Assembly (NCBI GenBank): GCA_024235935.1
Contig: JACKLL010000006.1
Span: 124,001 to 188,000, forward strand
Length of the DNA: 64,000 nt
Origin: Rhodoferax sp.
GTDB taxonomy: Bacteria > Pseudomonadota > Gammaproteobacteria > Burkholderiales > Burkholderiaceae_C
Direction of reading: 5' to 3'
Shown here one piece after another: positions 54,961 through 64,000 of this stretch. How positions within the stretch are numbered: position 1 is the first letter of the stretch; each line of letters opens with the position of its first letter. The translations under genes and the position numbers were made by a program. The notes under the pieces were generated by a model. That model was not told the DNA's origin, did no database searches, and saw only the letters and a list, made by a program, of their open reading frames with translations.

Positions 54961-55635
54961 TCAGCTCTGCACGAACTGCATCTGCGTACCGGCCAGTTCG
55001 ATCAGGTCACCATTCTTCAATGACACCGGGTCGGTACCGATCGGCGCACCGTTGAGCGAGGGGTTGCCAGCACCTTCGACATGGTGCACGACAAAGCCGT
55101 GTTGCCGCCGGGTGATGGCGGCCACGGCAACGCCGGGTTTTCCGATCGTGGTGACCACCTTGGTCAAGGGAACTTCGCGGCCGGAAGCTGCCCCCGAAAG
55201 CACCTTGATCGAGGCCTGGGCCGGCGCAGACGTCGTCGTGGGACCAAAACCCGATGGCGTCCCGGACGCAGGGGCTGCCCGCAATGGTGCGGGTGCCGAG
55301 GTCGGCATCGACTTGACCATCATGGTCTTCTCGAAGCCTTCGTTCACGGCTTCACTGACGAACTTGATCTTGTACTTGCCGACTTCGACCGTATCACCGT
55401 TGTTCAGCTGCTGCTTCTTGGCCGCCTTGCCGTTGACGTAAGTACCGTTGGTGCTGTTGAGGTCTTCGATGAAAACGTCGGACCCTGCCATCTGGAACAC
55501 GGCGTGCTCGCCACTGATGGCCAGGTTGTCGATCACGACATCGTTGTACGGTCGACGGCCCAGCGTTGTCCGGTCCTTGGTCAGTTGGACTTCCTTGATG
55601 ACAACCCCATCGATCGATACGATCATTTTCGGCAT
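54961..55635 (-). CDS. Double FHA-domain protein
   Basis: 224 residues; AGGAG precedes the ATG. FHA1 (1-95) is canonical: TLGRRPYNDVVIDNLAISGEHAVF with Gly26, Arg27, Ser41 and His44, and LNSTNGTYVNG. FHA2 (about 140-224) is degenerate: TIGKPGVAVAAITRRQHGF lacks the phosphate-binding Arg but keeps the His and SLNG. The linker holds Gly-Phe-Glu-Lys-Thr (100-104), the same motif repeated in the neighbouring kinase. FHA1 is expected to read phosphothreonine made by that kinase. It could also fold back on its own Thr104, as GarA/OdhI do; inference. Confidence 0.9.
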   Translation of the reverse strand: MPKMIVSIDGVVIKEVQLTKDRTTLGRRPYNDVVIDNLAISGEHAVFQMAGSDVFIEDLNSTNGTYVNGKAAKKQQLNNGDTVEVGKYKIKFVSEAVNEGFEKTMMVKSMPTSAPAPLRAAPASGTPSGFGPTTTSAPAQASIKVLSGAASGREVPLTKVVTTIGKPGVAVAAITRRQHGFVVHHVEGAGNPSLNGAPIGTDPVSLKNGDLIELAGTQMQFVQS

Positions 55636-55683
55636 GACCGACTCCTATTCATCAGACACATATTCATATTAGACACGAGCTTC

Positions 55684-56472
55684 CTATTTTCCCAACAGTC
55701 TGGAGATCAGGCCACGCTTTTCTGCCACCGGCTCCGCCAGCACCAGCAATACCGAAATGTTGTCGCGCCCGCCATGCTCGTTGGCAACCGCAACGAGGAT
55801 GTCCGCCTTCTGGTCCATGGGCACAGGACCCCCAAGGATACTTGCAATTTCGGCATCGTCAACCATATCGGACAGGCCGTCGGAGCACATCAGATAGCAG
55901 TCGCCAGGCTCGACCTGATGCTCGTTGACCTCCATCATCACGGCATCCTCGACGCCCAGCGCACGGGTCACCAGATTCTTGATCGACGAACCCACGGCCT
56001 GCTCCGGCGTGATCAACCCCGCGTCGATCTGCTCCTGCAGCAGGGAATGGTCCTTGGTGATCTGGACCAAGGTACCGTTGCGCAAGCGATAACAGCGAGA
56101 GTCGCCGATGTGGCCCAGGATCAGGGTGGACTCATGGAACACGCCTACGACCAGTGTCGTGCCCATGCCCGAATACTGCGGATTGGAGCCGGAGGCATTG
56201 AAAATCGACCTGTTCGCGTTGTCGACACAAATCTCCAGCGCGCGCTTGATCTCCTTGACCTTGGCGTTCTTGCCGGACTCGGACAGCCAGCGCGACATCT
56301 CCGATTTGATAAAGGCCGTCGCCATGCCGCTGGCGATTTCGCCGGCGTTGTAGCCGCCCATGCCATCGGCCAGCACGCCCAGCTGGGCCGTCTCGTCGAC
56401 CAGCACGGCGTCTTCGTTGTTGTCCCTGGCCCTGCCTGGATCCGTTCTGGCAAGAAATGTGTAGTGCATCAT
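55684..56472 (-). CDS. PP2C-type Ser/Thr protein phosphatase
   Basis: 262 residues from ATG 56472 (the next codon is also ATG). Full PP2C signature: RDNNEDAVLVDE (metal Asp), LADGMGGYNAGE, GMGTTLVVGVF, HIGDSRCYRLRNG, CSDGLSDMVDD and GGRDNISVLLV. No membrane segment. It should reverse phosphorylation by the kinase encoded ten bases upstream. It stands between the kinase and the FHA protein, forming a writer-eraser-reader set. Confidence 0.95.
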   Translation of the reverse strand: MMHYTFLARTDPGRARDNNEDAVLVDETAQLGVLADGMGGYNAGEIASGMATAFIKSEMSRWLSESGKNAKVKEIKRALEICVDNANRSIFNASGSNPQYSGMGTTLVVGVFHESTLILGHIGDSRCYRLRNGTLVQITKDHSLLQEQIDAGLITPEQAVGSSIKNLVTRALGVEDAVMMEVNEHQVEPGDCYLMCSDGLSDMVDDAEIASILGGPVPMDQKADILVAVANEHGGRDNISVLLVLAEPVAEKRGLISRLLGK

Positions 56473-56482
56473 GGCCGCCGGG

Positions 56483-59368
56483 TCAGATCTCGACATCCGG
56501 CACAGTGCCACCACCCGCGGGTGGCGATGGTTCCCCAGGCTTCTTCACCTGGTGCACCACGGTTTTCTCGAAGCCGTCCTCGTGCTTGGTCGCCGGCGCC
56601 GCCTGGTGTACGACGGTCTTCTCGAATCCTGCGTCGGCCGGCGCAGTCGCGGCCGTCGCCTGGTGCACCACGGTCTTTTCGAAGCCAGGATCCTGCGCCG
56701 GTGCCGGTGCGGTCGCCTGCTGCACCGAGGTCTTGTCAAAGCCGGTGGCCGCAGCGGCCGCCATCGTGGCTGTCGCAAGAACGGCGGTCTTGTCATGGGC
56801 GGATGGCGTGACCGGCGTTGCCGGCGCGCGTGGCTGGGTCACCACAGGCGGGGCACCACCGTCCATCGATGCGATGACGGCACGCAGATCGGCTGCGAAC
56901 TGCTCGCCGTCCTGGTAGCGGGTTTCGGGACGCTTGCTCAGTGCCAGCGCCACTATGTCGGCCAGGCTCTGCGGCAGCTCACTGCGCACGACGCGCAGAT
57001 CCGGCGCTTCCTCATTGGCGATCTTGTACATCAGCTCGGCCATCGACTCGCCACGGAACGGCAACACGCCGGTCAACATCTGGAAAAGCATCACGCCCAG
57101 CGAATACAGATCGGAGCGGCCGTCGACCTTCTTGCCGGCCAGTTGCTCCGGCGACATGAAACTCGGGGTTCCCAGCACCAGGCCGGTCTTGGTCTTGCTG
57201 GAGTCGGTAATGCGTGCAATGCCGAAGTCGGTCACCTTGACGGTGTCGCTGTCGGCCTCGTACATGATGTTCGCCGGCTTGATGTCGCGGTGCACCACAT
57301 TCTGGCGATGCGCGTAAGCCAGCGCCTCCGCGACGCGCGCCACGATGGACAACACGCGCGGTACGGGCAGAAGGTTGCCGTCCTTGCAGCAATCGAGCAG
57401 GTCCTTGCCCTTGAGGAATTCCATCGCGATATAGGCCAGGTCATGCTCTTCGCCCGCGTCGAAGATCGTCACGATGTTCTGGTGCTGCAAGCGGCCCGCC
57501 GTCTCGGCCTCGCGGAAGAAGCGCTCGCGCGCATCCACCAATTCGTCGCCGGAGAACTCCTGACTCAGGGCCATGGTCTTGATCGCGACGACCCGGCCGA
57601 TCTTCGGGTCCTTGCCCAGGTACACGACACCCATCGCGCCCTTGCCCAGTTCCTTGTCGACCTGGTAGCGACCCAGCATCGGCTTCTCGACCGCGCCGCC
57701 GTCGAGCAGCATGGTGCCACCCGGGTGCGCGCCGGAGCCGCCAAGCATGACGGTCTCGGACAGGTTCTTGGCCCGGTTGAGCTTGGCCTGCAGGTCCTTG
57801 TAGTCCTTGTCGAAGGTGGCCATATGCTGGTAGACCGCTTCCGCCTTGTTGAATTGGCGCTTGCGTTCGAAGTCCAGCGCCAGGCTGTACAGGTTCCCCA
57901 TGACGGCGTCGCCCATCGGCACCCGGCGGAAACGGTCGAAGGCCGCGTCGAGCTGCCCCTGGCCTTGCAACGCCAGCCCCATCATGCGATTGGTTTCTGC
58001 CGACTCCTCGTCCGACTTGATCTTGCCGGCCTCGGTGACCAGGAAGCGCTTGGTGGTCAGGGCCAGGTGGCCGATGACCAGCAGCACCGCCGGCAACACC
58101 AGCTTGAGCCAGGTCGCACTGCCCGACAAAAGCCCGAATTCCGTGCCGAGCAAGGCGACGAAGACCACCAGCGTCACGATCGCCGCGGTACCGGCCGACA
58201 GGCGCGGCAGCACCGCGATGATGTAGGCCGCCACCAGCAGGAACACGGCCAGCGTGGCCCAGACACCCCAGGTGGGCTGAACGATGAAATGCTCACCCAG
58301 AATGCTCGAGGTGATGTGGGCGATCGTTTCTGCCGGGGACAGGCCGGCATAACCGGGCACCGGGAACTGCACGCCGACGCCGGCGGCAGTCGCGCCGATG
58401 ATGACGATCTTGTCGGCGTATTTGGAGGCCGGGATCTTGCCATTGAGCACGTCGTAGAACGAGTCGACCGCAAACGCCGGTCGACCATCGTGGCCCTTGT
58501 AGAACTGCGGCAGCATCAAGGCCGCTTCGTCGGTCTTGACCCGCAATTTGCCGATCTGCACCGACTCACCTGCATTGAGCTTGATGTCGTCCGGACCGAG
58601 GTTCAGGCTCTTGACGGCTGCCAGCAGCGCCATGGACGGAATCGCATTGCCGAAGTAATTGATCAGCAGTGGCTCCTGCCGCACGGCGCCATCCACGTCC
58701 TGAAGCTGGTTCAGATGCGCGACACCTGCGGCCACCGACCCGATCTGCTCGATCGGTTGTTGCCCGCTGATCGCCGGAATGCCAAAACCGTCGAGGGCCC
58801 GGATCGAACTTGCCGCCGCGTAGGTCGCCAGCGGCTTGTCGGGGTTGCCCTGGGGTTCACCCAGCGCAAACACCGACGGCACCAGCACGTTGCCCGCACT
58901 TTTCATGCTGGCCGCCAGCACCGCGTCGGTATCGAGTGTCCGCTCGGCCTCGGCAATCACCTTGGACAGCTGGGCATTGGCCGCATCGCTGTTGGCCGGG
59001 AGCAGGGACTTCATCTGGCGGATGAAGCTCAGGCCCCGGTCGACCTGGGGTTCGATGAAGAAAACGGTCTCGACGATGGTCTTGGCCTTGGCCGCGGACA
59101 GCAGGTCGATCAGCTTGGCGTGGATATCCCGCGGCCATGGCCAGCGCCCGATGTTCGCAATGCTCTGGTCGTCGATCGCGATGATCGCGATACGGTCGGA
59201 GGGCTGGCGCGAGGTGCTGGTGCTACCGAAGTCGTAGAACCGGCGTTCGAGGGTGCCGATCAGGTCGGTGGCCTGGTTGAGAACCAATACCGCCAGGACG
59301 ATGGCAAGGCCTGCAAACCAATCCGCACGCCAGAACTGCCCACTCTTCGATGATGACTTTGTTGCCAC
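56483..59368 (-). CDS. CHASE2-domain Ser/Thr protein kinase with repeated phospho-acceptor-like tail
   Basis: 961 residues from GTG 59368 (an in-frame GTG at 59380 is also possible). Membrane helix at about 17-35; CHASE2 extracytoplasmic domain (IAIIAIDDQSIANIGRWPWPR); three helices at about 366-436; a short TPR-like segment at about 455-520. The kinase domain at 565-835 has ELGKGAMGVVYLG, VVAIK, VHRDIKPANIMY, TDFGIARI and GTPSFMSPEQL, all active residues intact. The last 125 residues are Ala/Pro-rich with HDKTAVLA, GFDKTSVQQ and three copies of GFEKTVVHQ (895-903, 914-922, 932-940). First gene of the signalling run. Confidence 0.92.
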   Translation of the reverse strand: MATKSSSKSGQFWRADWFAGLAIVLAVLVLNQATDLIGTLERRFYDFGSTSTSRQPSDRIAIIAIDDQSIANIGRWPWPRDIHAKLIDLLSAAKAKTIVETVFFIEPQVDRGLSFIRQMKSLLPANSDAANAQLSKVIAEAERTLDTDAVLAASMKSAGNVLVPSVFALGEPQGNPDKPLATYAAASSIRALDGFGIPAISGQQPIEQIGSVAAGVAHLNQLQDVDGAVRQEPLLINYFGNAIPSMALLAAVKSLNLGPDDIKLNAGESVQIGKLRVKTDEAALMLPQFYKGHDGRPAFAVDSFYDVLNGKIPASKYADKIVIIGATAAGVGVQFPVPGYAGLSPAETIAHITSSILGEHFIVQPTWGVWATLAVFLLVAAYIIAVLPRLSAGTAAIVTLVVFVALLGTEFGLLSGSATWLKLVLPAVLLVIGHLALTTKRFLVTEAGKIKSDEESAETNRMMGLALQGQGQLDAAFDRFRRVPMGDAVMGNLYSLALDFERKRQFNKAEAVYQHMATFDKDYKDLQAKLNRAKNLSETVMLGGSGAHPGGTMLLDGGAVEKPMLGRYQVDKELGKGAMGVVYLGKDPKIGRVVAIKTMALSQEFSGDELVDARERFFREAETAGRLQHQNIVTIFDAGEEHDLAYIAMEFLKGKDLLDCCKDGNLLPVPRVLSIVARVAEALAYAHRQNVVHRDIKPANIMYEADSDTVKVTDFGIARITDSSKTKTGLVLGTPSFMSPEQLAGKKVDGRSDLYSLGVMLFQMLTGVLPFRGESMAELMYKIANEEAPDLRVVRSELPQSLADIVALALSKRPETRYQDGEQFAADLRAVIASMDGGAPPVVTQPRAPATPVTPSAHDKTAVLATATMAAAAATGFDKTSVQQATAPAPAQDPGFEKTVVHQATAATAPADAGFEKTVVHQAAPATKHEDGFEKTVVHQVKKPGEPSPPAGGGTVPDVEI
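56549..56797 (-). repeat. Coding repeats: G-F-E-K-T motifs in the kinase tail
   Basis: Encodes residues 858-940 of the kinase: one diverged copy (HDKTAVLA), one near copy (GFDKTSVQQ) and three identical copies of GFEKTVVHQ, separated by 9-10 residue Ala/Thr/Pro linkers. The spacing is regular at 18-19 residues for the last four copies. Confidence 0.9.
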
Positions 59369-59585
59369 GTTCCAACCCACCCGGTAATTTGTTTTGAATT
59401 TGCAAGGCGCACGTGAGTCAGGAAAGCCCGGATCCCCCGATACGAAGGTTCGAGGCAACTACGTTAGCAGACCATGCCGTTGCCGACAAGAGACATAGTG
59501 GCCGCCATTTGTCGTTTTTTTGCACCTTCCGGCCCGGGAACCGCCCCTGGAAAGGGGATGGACAGGCCCTTGCTGCCATGCCCTG
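59369..59585. other. Intergenic region between terC and the kinase gene
   Basis: 217 bp. Apart from the candidate promoter it contains small stems: CCCCT-GGAA-AGGGG at about 59544-59557, and a longer GACAGG/CCTGTC pairing at 59561-59587 that overlaps the terC 3' end. Neither has a T tract. No gene is seen here. Confidence 0.5.
59461..59489 (-). promoter_or_regulatory. Candidate promoter of the kinase-phosphatase-FHA-cyclase run
   Basis: On the minus strand, TTGTCG (59489-59484) and an extended TGC-TAACGT (-10 at 59466-59461) are separated by 17 bp. Transcription would start near 59454, downstream of an in-frame TTG at 59458, which supports the later start codon. The match is moderate. Confidence 0.35.
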
Positions 59586-60287
59586 TCAGGAGGGCTGTTT
59601 CTTCGCACGCCGGCGCATCACAAGCCCGGCGAAGTAAACCAGCAAGGCGCCCGCAATACCCATTCCGTAATTCCATGTGCTGCCTTGCGGCAGCCACTGC
59701 ACCATGGCAGGGTCGGTATGCGCCATGGTCCCGGCAATCCATCCGAGCAACATGCCGCCGACGGTGATGATGATCGGAAAACGGTCCATCAGCTTGAGCA
59801 CCAGCTGGCTGCCCCAGATGATGATGGGAACACTGACCAGCAAACCGAAGATGACCAGCGGCAACTGGTGCTGCTCCCCTGCGCCCGTGGCAGCGCCGGC
59901 GATCGCAATCACGTTGTCCACGCTCATCACCAGGTCGGCGACGATGACGGTCTTGACCGCCGCCCACAGCTTGTCGCTGCCTTCGATGTTGCTGTGCTCG
60001 TCCTCATCCTGGGGCGCCAGCAGCTTGACACCAATCCACAGCAGCAGGATTGCACCCACCAGCTTCAGAAAAGGCACCTGAAGCAGCGTCAGCGCAAATG
60101 CGATCAGGATCACACGCAGCAAAATCGCACCTGCCGTACCCCAGAGGATGCCCTTGGTCCGCTGCTCGGGGGGCAACTTGCGACAGGCCAGGGCAATCAC
60201 GACGGCGTTGTCGCCACCGAGCAGGATATCGATCATGACAATCTGACCGACGGCTATCCAGAAGTGGGCAGTGAGAAATTCTTCCAC
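59586..60287 (-). CDS. TerC family membrane protein
   Basis: 233 residues from GTG 60287 (TTG 60296 is possible; neither has a clear ribosome site). About seven transmembrane helices. The two repeated acidic motifs of the family are IDILLGGDNAVVIALACR and DLVMSVDNVIAIAGAATG, each with an Asp-Asn in the membrane. Characterised homologues export Mn(II) or help load exported metalloproteins. It is downstream of sucD in the same direction. I saw no convincing yybP-ykoY riboswitch in the 64-bp gap. Confidence 0.9.
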   Translation of the reverse strand: MEEFLTAHFWIAVGQIVMIDILLGGDNAVVIALACRKLPPEQRTKGILWGTAGAILLRVILIAFALTLLQVPFLKLVGAILLLWIGVKLLAPQDEDEHSNIEGSDKLWAAVKTVIVADLVMSVDNVIAIAGAATGAGEQHQLPLVIFGLLVSVPIIIWGSQLVLKLMDRFPIIITVGGMLLGWIAGTMAHTDPAMVQWLPQGSTWNYGMGIAGALLVYFAGLVMRRRAKKQPS

Positions 60288-60307
60288 GCTGATCAAAGAG
60301 GTTGAAG

Positions 60308-60333
60308 GCGGGGCACGCGAACCCGCGCCCCGC
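60308..60333. terminator. GC-rich hairpin between sucD and terC
   Basis: GCGGGGC (60308-60314) and GCCCCGC (60327-60333) form a seven-pair stem. On the minus strand no T run follows, so it may attenuate rather than end sucCD transcription before terC. Confidence 0.4.
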
Positions 60334-60351
60334 ACGCCAGGAACAGGCGCT

Positions 60352-61248
60352 TTATTTCAGGACGGACTTGAGCAGCTTGCCCATTTCCGACGGATTGCGG
60401 GTGATCTTGAATCCGCACTCTTCCATGACCGCCAGCTTGGCGTCGGCCGTGTCGGCACCGCCTGAAATCAGCGCACCGGCATGGCCCATGCGCTTGCCGG
60501 CTGGCGCCGTGACGCCCGCAATGAAGCCCACCACCGGCTTCTTCATGTTGTCCTTGCACCAGCGGGCCGCCTCGGCTTCGTCCGGCCCACCGATCTCGCC
60601 GATCATGATGACGGCATCGGTGTCGGGATCGTCGTTGAAGGCCTGCATGATGTCGATGTGCTTGAGGCCATTGATCGGGTCGCCGCCGATGCCGACCGCA
60701 CTCGACTGGCCCAGACCGATGTCGGTGAGTTGCGCGACTGCTTCGTAGGTCAGCGTGCCGGAGCGCGATACCACGCCGATGCGGCCCTTGCGGTGGATGT
60801 GACCCGGCATGATGCCGATCTTGATCTCGTCCGGCGTGATCAGGCCGGGGCAGTTGGGGCCCAGCAGCAAGGTGTTCTTGCCGCCGGCCGCGACGCGGGC
60901 GCGCATCTTGTTGCGCACCTCGAGCATGTCCCGCACCGGGATGCCTTCGGTGATGCAGATCGCCAGATCCAGTTCAGCCTCGACAGCCTCCCAGATCGCG
61001 GCCGCCGCACCGGCTGGCGGAACGTAGATCACGGAGACGGTGGCACCGGTCTTGGCGGCCGCATCCTTGACCGAACCGAAGATCGGGATACCGAAGATGG
61101 ACTCGCCGGCCTTCTTGGGGTTCACCCCTGCGACGAAGCAGTTCTTGCCGTTCGCGTATTCCTGGCACTTCTCGGTATGGAACTGACCGGTCTTGCCGGT
61201 AATGCCCTGCGTGATGACCTTGGTGTCTTTGTTGATCAGAATGCTCAC
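60352..61248 (-). CDS. sucD: Succinyl-CoA synthetase subunit alpha
   Basis: 298 residues from a GTG at 61248 with AAGGAG five bases upstream. TCA-cycle enzyme with SucC. CoA-binding domain: KVITQGITGKTGQFHTEKC, VIYVPPAGAAAAIWEA, GPNCPGLITPDE. The phosphorylated active-site His is in GKRMGHAGALISGG (about 256). Ends with the typical ITRNPSEMGKLL. 92 bp downstream of sucC. Confidence 0.97.
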   Translation of the reverse strand: MSILINKDTKVITQGITGKTGQFHTEKCQEYANGKNCFVAGVNPKKAGESIFGIPIFGSVKDAAAKTGATVSVIYVPPAGAAAAIWEAVEAELDLAICITEGIPVRDMLEVRNKMRARVAAGGKNTLLLGPNCPGLITPDEIKIGIMPGHIHRKGRIGVVSRSGTLTYEAVAQLTDIGLGQSSAVGIGGDPINGLKHIDIMQAFNDDPDTDAVIMIGEIGGPDEAEAARWCKDNMKKPVVGFIAGVTAPAGKRMGHAGALISGGADTADAKLAVMEECGFKITRNPSEMGKLLKSVLK

Positions 61249-61340
61249 TTGAACTCCTTCACCACCTGAGCGCCGTCAAGCCAGACCGTCTGCGGTCAGG
61301 GCCGGCGCTCTTGTGTCTTGTTGGTTGACCTGACGATGGA

Positions 61341-62501
<1,161 letters not shown>

Positions 62502-62667
62502 GAGGTTTCTCTCGGAATAGGAACATACCCACTGCACGGGTGAATGCGCACAAACACCAGTCCGTAGCGGACACCGAAGTCCCCGAATGTATCATGCTGC
62601 AATGCCGCAATCCTTACGCCCATTACGTATAAGGTGCAGGTAACGCGGTAAACGAAAGGATCAGGCC

Positions 62668-63603
62668 ATGGCAAAAATATTCATTGACGGTGAAGCCGGC
62701 ACCACCGGGCTGCAGATTCGCGAACGCCTGCAAACCATGGCCGGCATCGAACTGGTCAGCATCGCGCCGGAGCTGCGCAAGGATGCCCAGGCCAAGCGCG
62801 AACTGATGGGCCAGGTGGACCTGGTGATCCTGTGCCTGCATGACGATGCGGCCCGCGAATCCGTGGCCATGATCGACGACCTGGCCCGCACCAGCGGCAA
62901 GCCGGGCCCGCGCATCATCGATGCGTCGACCGCCCACCGCACGGCACCAGACTGGGTGTTCGGATTCCCCGAGCTGGCGGCCGGCCAGGCGGCGGCGGTT
63001 GCCGGCGCCCAGCGCGTGAGCAATCCGGGCTGCTATGCCACCGGCGCCATCGCGCTGATCCGCCCCTTGATCGACGCTGGCCTGTTGCCGGCGGACACCC
63101 CGCTGTGCCTGCCGGCAGTCAGCGGCTATTCTGGCGGCGGGCGCAGCATGATCGAGGCCCATGAAGCCGGAACGGCACCGGCCTACGAGGCCTACGCGCT
63201 GGGTCTCAAGCACAAGCACGTACCGGAAATCATGCACCACACCGGGCTGACGCGGCGCCCGCTGTTCATTCCGGCAGTGGGTAATTTCCGCCAGGGCATG
63301 CTGGTGCAACTGCCACTGCATCTGGACACCTTGCCGGGCAAACCCCGCGCCAGGGACTTGCACGACGCACTGGCCAGGCACTACCAGGGTAGTGAATGGG
63401 TCACGGTGGAGCCCGCCACTGCGGATGGGAAGCTGGACGCACTGGCGCTGGTCGATACCAACAAGCTGGAGCTGCGGGTATTCGCCAATGACGCTGCAAA
63501 GGATGGCTTCGACCATGCGGTGCTGATCGCCCGCCTCGACAACCTGGGCAAGGGCGCCAGCGGCGCGGCCGTACAGAATCTGAAATTGATGCTCGGGCTC
63601 TGA
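62668..63603 (+). CDS. argC: N-acetyl-gamma-glutamyl-phosphate reductase, short (type 2) form
   Basis: 311 residues. Arginine biosynthesis: reduces N-acetylglutamyl phosphate. The cofactor loop [16 protein letters not shown] and the active-site [11 protein letters not shown] (Cys122) are present. [15 protein letters not shown] and [13 protein letters not shown] fit type 2 ArgC, which is about 30 residues shorter than the E. coli type. AAAGGA precedes the ATG. Convergent with recX. Confidence 0.94.
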   Translation: MAKIFIDGEAGTTGLQIRERLQTMAGIELVSIAPELRKDAQAKRELMGQVDLVILCLHDDAARESVAMIDDLARTSGKPGPRIIDASTAHRTAPDWVFGFPELAAGQAAAVAGAQRVSNPGCYATGAIALIRPLIDAGLLPADTPLCLPAVSGYSGGGRSMIEAHEAGTAPAYEAYALGLKHKHVPEIMHHTGLTRRPLFIPAVGNFRQGMLVQLPLHLDTLPGKPRARDLHDALARHYQGSEWVTVEPATADGKLDALALVDTNKLELRVFANDAAKDGFDHAVLIARLDNLGKGASGAAVQNLKLMLGL

Positions 63604-63640
63604 GCCCGGCGGCACCGCCGGCGCAGCAGCGGCAAGCCAC

Positions 63641-64000
63641 TCAGCCCGGCGCCTGTTCGTCCAGCCAGTCACCAGCGCCGGTGACCACGCGGCGGATGGT
63701 GTCGCCGCTGAATCCGCGTGCCGCCAGAAAGCGGATCTGGCGTGCACGCTCGGCCGCGGTGCGCGCCGGATCGTCATCGCTGCCGTCGCCTCCGGGCGCG
63801 GTGGCCGCAAATTTCCGGCGCCAGACGGCACGGGCACGCTCCAGCTCGCTGCCTTGCAGGCTTGCGACGGCCTCCCGAATGGCCTCCACCGGCAGGCCCT
63901 TGTCCTGCAACTCCTGACGGATACGCACGGCACCGAGCTTGGCGGCGCGTCGGTGCACCACCGACTCGATCACCCGCTGCTCATCGATGAACCCCTTGGC
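63641..64000 (-). CDS. recX: Regulatory protein RecX (5' end cut by window edge)
   Basis: 119 residues visible, open at the right edge. It reads AKGFIDEQRVIESVVHRRAAKLGAVRIRQELQDKGLP, the RecX three-helix repeat, followed by VWRRKF and RQIRFLAARGFSGDTIRRVV. RecX restrains RecA filaments and normally lies just downstream of recA, which should be beyond 64000. A Gly/Asp-rich insert (GGDGSDDDP) interrupts the last two repeats, as in other betaproteobacterial RecX. Confidence 0.93.
   Translation of the reverse strand, partial: AKGFIDEQRVIESVVHRRAAKLGAVRIRQELQDKGLPVEAIREAVASLQGSELERARAVWRRKFAATAPGGDGSDDDPARTAAERARQIRFLAARGFSGDTIRRVVTGAGDWLDEQAPG

Noticed and set aside
54961..59368. FHA, PP2C and Ser/Thr kinase as a type VI secretion regulatory (Fha-PppA-PpkA) set
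   Set aside because: No tss, hcp or vgrG genes are nearby; the kinase has a CHASE2 sensor and the run continues into cyclase and pilus genes instead.
60288..60351. Manganese (yybP-ykoY) riboswitch before terC
   Set aside because: The 64-bp gap is too short and holds only a GC hairpin; no riboswitch core motif seen.

Overview
This window is a gene-dense, high-GC chromosomal segment with short intergenic gaps. It most likely comes from a betaproteobacterium of the order Burkholderiales. The inference rests on recognisable protein families and their order: def-fmt beside a LysM protein, dprA and smg; yajC-secD-secF; glnE divergent from a YhdP-family gene; and recX, sucC, sucD, terC, pilin, PglL-type ligases, moaC and an M48 protease in one stretch. 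The genus cannot be fixed from the sequence alone. I saw no rRNA, tRNA, insertion sequence, prophage or CRISPR array.

Layout. 1-4800: fmt (cut by the window edge) and def on the minus strand, then LysM protein, dprA and smg on the plus strand. 4837-10695: yajC-secD-secF plus a large DUF1631 gene, minus strand. 10847-12596: a three-gene cobalt-type nitrile hydratase cluster. 12579-16877: fused indolepyruvate:ferredoxin oxidoreductase, divergent from an Lrp/AsnC regulator. 16968-18904: a Gly/Val-repeat lipoprotein, mltA, and a small membrane protein that starts on mltA's start codon. 18904-26748: minus-strand run yhdP-nit-sensor kinase-FixJ-like regulator, divergent from glnE. 29658-31790: a degenerate HD-GYP protein and a diiron ferritin-like protein.

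32176-39345 is a compact eight-gene operon: FAD amine oxidoreductase, DUF1365, cyclopropane-fatty-acid synthase, chalcone-isomerase-like protein, MFS carrier, DUF3833 lipoprotein, SDR and an NTF2-like protein. It probably makes or modifies a membrane lipid and is preceded by a 385-bp gene-free leader. 39391-45095 holds a GST, purB, yaeQ, a DUF3717-DUF1289 fusion, a small holin-like membrane protein, an M48 protease and moaC.

45118-59368 is the most interesting part. It has two tandem PglL/Wzy-type ligases, a type IV pilin with a convincing sigma-54 promoter, and a GAF-domain secretion/pilus ATPase. Upstream of these, in the same direction, are a class II cyclic-nucleotide phosphodiesterase, a CHASE2 class III cyclase, a double-FHA protein, a PP2C phosphatase and a CHASE2 Ser/Thr kinase. 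The kinase tail carries repeated G-F-E-K-T motifs, and the same motif occurs once in the FHA protein. Together they look like a membrane-sensing phospho-threonine and cyclic-nucleotide circuit feeding a pilus or secretion motor. 59586-64000 returns to housekeeping genes: TerC, sucD, sucC, argC and recX (cut by the window edge).
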